From Lingula anatina (taxonomy: Eukaryota > Brachiopoda > Lingulata > Lingulida > Lingulidae), in assembly GCF_001039355.2 (NCBI RefSeq), contig NW_019775590.1:209242-273241 (forward strand): a DNA stretch of 64,000 bases, written 5' to 3'. Positions within the stretch are counted from its first letter, which is position 1. Every line of letters begins with the position of its first letter. The notes under the pieces are model-generated. The model had not been told where the DNA came from. It did not search any database and worked only from the letters and a program-made list of their open reading frames with translations. Below, in pieces: positions 58,717 through 64,000 of the stretch. A program made the position numbers and the translations under genes.

Positions 58717-61557
58717 CCTACTAAGTTTAAGTGCCCCATGATACGGGCACCCAAATGATGCGTCATTTGAAAGGTCGGAGTCCGCTGGTCCAAGCTAGTC
58801 ATAGTGTGAAAATGGCAAGAGGCCACGTTACCATGGAAGCGGACAAAGTCCAAGATGGCCGCTGAGGTTAGGTACTGAGTGGGGATGAACATTTTGTCAT
58901 ATAAATGTTCTCCGTAATTCAAATCATTTCAATGTATCCATGTTGATACTTATGCATAAAAAATTCAAACGCAGTTTAGCAATAGGTTATGGTACTGTCT
59001 GCTTATGGTCATAATATTATTTATTTATTTATTTAAAAGTGCTCGTGTATATTGTATAATGTATTCCCTGCTGTATGACACAGCGCAGTTTGCGTTAATA
59101 CAACACATCAGTAATCCCAACTGCCGATATTCCTGCTTCTTTTACCTTTTTTTCATAAAAATAATGAACCATTCCAATCGGGACTGTGTTCCAAAAGAGT
59201 CAGTGTTATCAAGCCGATTTAATGGCCAGCTTTTGTATATCTTGCTATTTCAGTGTCAGTTCATAAAACGCTAACCCTGGGATGTTAAACGACGCTGACA
59301 CAGCAGCATTAGTGTTCACTTTTCTCATTACCGCTTTTAAATGTCAGAGCCCTATGGGAGAAAACACGCAACGAAAAAACGGAGACAGCCATGTTGCGCT
59401 GTTGATAGAAGCGTACTTTTATACACGAGGATAAATGTGAAACTATTAGGCGAAAGAGGTACATCTGCTGGGGAAGAGAGATAATGAAACTGAACAGCTC
59501 ACTGGCACGCTTGCTCGTTTATTTCAAGCTACAGTAACAGCCTTAAAATCGTGTGTATAGAGGGGGACGCAGTTGTTCTCTACGGCTTTACCTGTTCTCT
59601 ATAGAACGGTAAAAATCTGATTTACAAAGCTTTTGGTTAAATTTAGTACATTTTTGGCACCAGCACACGATGCTCATATCGCTTCTAGCCATCTTTTGGC
59701 AAGAATCTATTACGTACTTATTGTATTGCATTCATTGGTAATTCATTCTTGCCAGCAGTCGTAACATACTCAATAAATACCCCGGTCGATTGTCCTTAAC
59801 GCACAACCCGGACCTACATGTATTCTGTATAGTTTAAACATTCAAACTTACAAGTAAACATACACAAAGATATTAGTACATTTCCCAGAATTTTTATATG
59901 TTTTGCAATTGCTAAAAAGGGTTTACTTTGTAATTTTCTCGCGCCTCTTGGGCTTACTTTTATAGGCACATTGTCGTTATTGTAGTGAAAGGTCAATTTT
60001 AGTCATACAAGAGCAAATTCGATTTTCGTATGAAATGCATTAACTATACTTTTTGGCGCCAAATGAACAAGACATTCGCAGAACGCATACTTTTTTTGTA
60101 ATGGGAAGTAGAGGTGGGAGTTGGAGGGGTACGCCCTTTGATTTGGAAAGGTGCGATCCAAACCCCCTTTAATATTCCGCCATCTGATGACGGTTTTGGC
60201 AACAAAAATTTACACGTGGGTTAAACAAGACAACTCTGAAGCATTGCAGCTACAGCACTTGGCATTACACCAAGATCGCATGTCACAGCTGAATAATGAC
60301 TATCTATTTCTGATTCAAGTGAACTCTCCCAGACGCTGCATGCCAATTATGTTTCCCAGTGATAATAATTCCATTTCATAAAGTGTGAAATAAATCGCTC
60401 GACTGCAAAATTGCTTTTGTCTGATTCTTAATTATGCATTAATTTCCCAATTTAGCTTGCATCAAACAGAACACTAATTTCGTTAGAAAGGTATTAAGTC
60501 CCGTTTGTTCTGAGAGTTGTATTAAAATGATCTTTTTTCTGTGGTTTCTGCAATGAGACATGTCGATCTGAAAAAGCATGTTTGAATACCAGAGGCAACA
60601 ACGAGATAACAAATGCATGTCTGCTGATTCAATATATGTGTTTATTAATATATTTGAACTTGAATTATGAACAAACGACGTCTAAAATATCAGATTCCAG
60701 ACTTTCTCCTGCATTTTTATAAATAAACTGGTAAATTTAACATTGACCTAGTAATGCCACTTATAAACTATAATATTATATCTGGAATGTGCACACCTCC
60801 TTATTATAGTTCTGGTTCGAGATTTATCTTCTAACATCTAATAAACTGCGTTGAGAATAACGGTTATTCAAGCGTGTCCTGTGGAACTCATTTCCTCTGT
60901 GTACTTTTCCCCTTTGACAGCTTTAGCAACATGTTCAGTGCACTGATTGAGTCAAAGAGTGCATTGATGCTACGTCATCAGTACGAGAAATGACTATGTT
61001 GTACAAAAAACACGGTAGCTTTTAAGGTTTGCTGCAAACGGATAACGCGTTTGGCATGTAACCACCTCCATCTCGACAAGCAACTCGCCGCTCTTGGAAA
61101 TTCCTTCTATTTGATTTCCCACAAACGGCGACGCAGCTGGGTATGTCTGTCATTTGAAGAAGAACATTTTCTTTTTAACCGCGCGGAGGCTCTCAAGAGC
61201 ATATAATTTCTGTGGAGGTTTGAGTTTTAATCAAAGGTCACAGCGTGATTCTACTAATAGCATCGAAATCGTACATGTAGTCCGCCGCTGCTGTCCGCGC
61301 CAGACGGATGAAGAACGGCTTTTGTCCTTAACGGCAAAGTAAAGGGGATACTTTTATTAACTTCCACGGTAAAAGAAAATCTAGGTTACCTGATCACCGG
61401 TAACAGTTGTGCAATGCAGGCACCAGCCCGGTGCTAGTTCTGTAAATACAGGATTCTCCGACTCAACAAGACTCTGTTCCAGAAAACCTAACGTGTGTTC
61501 GGACGAAAATACATGTAAGCCGTTTGGGTTCTAGTCCATGATCTGGTGAAGGCAGAC

Positions 61558-63787
61558 ATGAAGACGTGCTGCTGCTGCTGGGGCCTGAGACAGGGGACGA
61601 TAGCCAGCGCTGTCTGGACATTGGTTAGTATATAATCCGGTCAATGGTCAGTATGGAGTTTCCTTGGCGCGTGGAGTGGTAGTGACAGTGTAAATTGAGA
61701 GAAGCATGGTAAGTGCATACCTGTACATTGGTCAGTATATAGTCCGGTCAATGGTCAGTATGGAGTTAAGATTAGTTTCCTTGGCGCATGGGGTGGTAGT
61801 GACAATGTCAAGAGAACAATGTATGTAAACGCCTGTACTATTAAACTGACCAGGAAGTGTGTTTTGGATTGTCTGAGTATATATTCTGCATTGTGGGTTC
61901 CGATGCACGTACTAGTAGCTATATACGTGTGTGTGTGTGTGGGGGGGGGGGGGGGGCGGGGGTTACAAGCGTGTGTTTGTGTTTCATTGCAAGCGCGTGC
62001 ATGTATGTTTGTCTGTGGTTAAGTGTGTCTCTGTGTGTAAATATGAAATCATGAACTTATGCATAATTGTGTGCCCGTGTTTCTTCGTGTGTGTGTGTGT
62101 GTGTGTGTTTGTGATTTAGTGTGCTTCTCTGTTTGTGTACGTGCGCATTTGTGTAATAGTGCACATGAATGCATCATTTATATAGGGGCACATGTGTTTG
62201 TGCGTGTGTGTATGAGATCGTTTACGCGTGCGCGTGAACGTTCATCACTTTGATGTTTCCTTAAAAAGAATGCAGTTCCTTTATCTAGTTACCCACTTCA
62301 GCTGGTATGGATGGCTCTAATCATTTGACTTGACTTATCAGTTCAGTTTTATTCACAGCATGGTCGAACCTTAATCCCCTAATTGCAATAGATATGGCCA
62401 AATGGCATCCATTTACAGAAATGCGTAAACCTTAGATTTATTTGTTGGCTTGTAGCGGAGACAAAACTGCTTCATTTAATGTGTACACTTGCCAAATAGA
62501 ATCAACTCAGCTGTCAACTTTACCAAATGTCGGTATTCCAATGAGAAATCCCGAGGGAGAAAGTTGTATTGGTGATGCAGCAAAAATAGTTGACAGGCAA
62601 TCCCGAGAATAATCTCTGACATCAAACGTCTAATTAGGCGCAGTTGGAGTGAAAATGCTGTCAATGAGGATGTCATTTATCTTCGATTCAAATATATCAA
62701 TCCTATACTATATCAGAATCAAAGTATTTTCATGTTGTTTTTACAGGTATTGGGCTGTTTGAACTCTTGCTATGGAATATATGCTCTGGTGGCAGGTAAT
62801 TGATCATTTTCTATTATTTTCGTTGAATCAATGGTACCCTTGTGGTGACCTCGTATTAATCAAAAGTGAATGACAAAACCTATTCCTCGGTGTTTGCGGA
62901 AAGCCACTTTGGCTACAAGCATTGATTGCGAGCAATGCAAGGGGCGTTCCAAATGAAACTTTATATATAAGGGTTCATTACCATTGAAACTATCGTTCTA
63001 CTTAGATCGATCCATCTCTGCAGGAACCAGTGCTGAATTCAATCAGATAAAAAGATTAACACGTCTCCACCTACAGTTGAGTAGAATACAGAAAAGCAGG
63101 TTGTTATAAGAGTATTGATTATATATGATTGAATATTTTATATGATACACCAGCTTAAAGATGACACCCCCATGATGTTTTGCAACTCGTATTCTTTCTG
63201 GATTCTTGCATGAAATCGTATCTAAACAACGGAAAAGCACGCTGTAGATGCTAATAATTCTGTCAAGCACCCTTTGCAACAGTATGTCAAACCATTATCG
63301 GTCTTCCGGGAATCATTTAAAATGTTTTTGCTACATTATGTCAGGTGGCTATGACTTTATAGACCCTCGTTCGTATCGATTTTTAGAACATCTGCAGTGT
63401 ACAGATTGAAGAATCATTGTACTAACCTAGCAGCCATCATATTGTTATGAATACCACTGAAGTCAATCAATTAACTTATTTATCTATTGGCAAACTAATA
63501 TATTTGGTTATTTAATCTATTTACTGTAATTATGGATTGGATAGATAAGACATGTAAATGCGTGACGATTCAAACGTCACTTGAAAACCAAAATATAAAC
63601 AATAAAATTGAAGTAACGCATAAAATAATCGTAACATCTCTATTGTCTAGAGTACCAAGATGGCGTTACAAACCCTCATGCCCAAATGGACGGGATCTAC
63701 TCCAGTCCAGCCGTGCTAGTCATGAACCTCGTGCTTTACCTTATATGGATAGCCGTCTCCATAGTTACTATTATAGCTGCTGTCATG
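61558..63787 (+). CDS. Small multi-span membrane protein, LAPTM4/MTP-like, 5' exons (partial)
   Basis: Exons 61558-61623 (ATG, 22 codons, phase 0), 62747-62795 (49 bases, phase 1 end) and 63651-63787, with the donor ATG|GTAACG at the end; the gene continues past 64000. The joined product so far is 83 residues. The start CCCCWGLRQGTIASAVWTL runs straight into a first TM segment (VLGCLNSCYGIYALV), then a loop with YQDGVTNPHAQMDGIY, then a second TM (VLVMNLVLYLIWIAVSIVTI). A cysteine cluster followed by LRxGTI leading into TM1 is typical of the LAPTM4/5 (MTP) family of four-TM endolysosomal proteins and also of arthropod DUF4728 proteins. The assignment is by pattern only. Confidence 0.6.
61616..61808. 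repeat. Tandem duplication of ~85 bp at an exon-intron border
   Basis: Unit 1 (61616-61691) and unit 2 (61724-61808) share ACATTGGT.AGTATATA, TCCGGTCAATGGTCAGTATG and TTTCCTTGGCGC.TGG.GTGG. Unit 2 has a ten-base insertion. The donor of exon 1 (TTG|GTTAGT at 61624) is inside unit 1, and unit 2 carries a matching GTCAGT. Confidence 0.8.
62968..63095. repeat. One-sided copy of the CATTCCCA foldback family
   Basis: TCATTACCATTGAAACTATC, CTACTTAGATCGATCCAT, AATCAGATAAAAAGATTAAC and CACGTCTCCACCT follow the same order as in 20110-20302. The other arm is missing. Confidence 0.5.
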
Positions 63788-63909
63788 GTAACGTAACACT
63801 TTGTTGTTTTCATTTTCACTCTTTCTCTTTCTCTCTTTCTCTCTTTCTCTCGGTCAATTATTGCCGCGGTCAAGGAAACAGCTGCACATACTCACACGCA
63901 CATGAACGC

Positions 63910-63933
63910 ACACACATACACACACACACACTT

Positions 63934-63966
<33 letters not shown>
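63910..63966. repeat. (CA)n microsatellite
   Basis: CA tract with small interruptions, preceded by a (CTTT)n-like pyrimidine run at about 63814-63852. Confidence 0.9.
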
Positions 63967-63968
<2 letters not shown>

Positions 63969-64000
63969 GTCACTTCAGTGTAAAATTTTATATTGGTCAC

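Larger units (their letters stand above)
56484..61557. other. Intergenic, repeats and a strong hairpin
   Basis: No convincing exon. Contains an AT microsatellite at 56928-56957, a foldback element at 57625-57839, a near-perfect hairpin at 58651-58716 and AT-rich unique sequence. Part of the promoter of the + strand gene at 61558 probably lies near its right end. Confidence 0.4.

Noticed and set aside
61819-62253. Cys/Val-rich + strand frames
   Set aside because: They translate a (TG)n/(GTGC)n simple repeat with a G14 tract and have no coding character.

Overview
The window is animal nuclear DNA. Genes are split by many introns with GT/AG borders, domains are typical of animals (C-type lectin, sushi/CCP, GAIN/GPS, PLAT, polycystin channel), and introns are full of microsatellites and short foldback elements. 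Runs of N, a lone N joining two unrelated points, and a near-identical repeated block point to a draft assembly of a very heterozygous genome. A marine invertebrate deuterostome, perhaps a lancelet, is my best guess. Nothing here proves the species.

Layout. 1-4542: no gene, repeats only. 4757-7041 (+): a two-exon gene for a leucine-rich-repeat protein with a trypsin-like serine peptidase domain. 8188-12675 and 14556-17209 (both -): two tandem paralogues of a DUF924-family gene with identical exon sizes and phase-0 introns. The first also has an exon encoding a presequence-like leader. 17210-20491: no convincing gene. 20492-49923 (-): one very large PKD1-family (polycystin-1-like) gene. I could join 36 coding exons by splice phase: signal peptide, C-type lectin, nine CCP domains, a GAIN-type stalk, a GPS-like segment without cysteines, TM1, PLAT, ten further TM segments with the polycystin extracellular domain, and a lysine-rich tail. 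49924-55910: no recognised gene. 55911-56483 (-): a two-exon gene for a 71-residue secreted cysteine peptide. 61558 to beyond the right edge (+): first three coding exons of a small multi-span membrane protein (LAPTM4/MTP-like).

The middle of the polycystin gene is present twice (22293-27395 and 27399-33540). The two copies meet at a single N at 27396, in the middle of an exon on one side and in an intron on the other. The simplest reading is that two haplotypes were assembled end to end and the real locus has one copy. The right-hand copy carries two DNA-transposon-like insertions that the left lacks, so empty and filled sites can be compared directly.

The genes do not form an evident pathway. 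The polycystin is the main point of interest: extracellular recognition modules fused to an 11-TM polycystin body, with the usual GPS self-cleavage motif apparently lost and a furin-type site in the stalk. The LRR-peptidase and the small secreted peptide are also worth following up.
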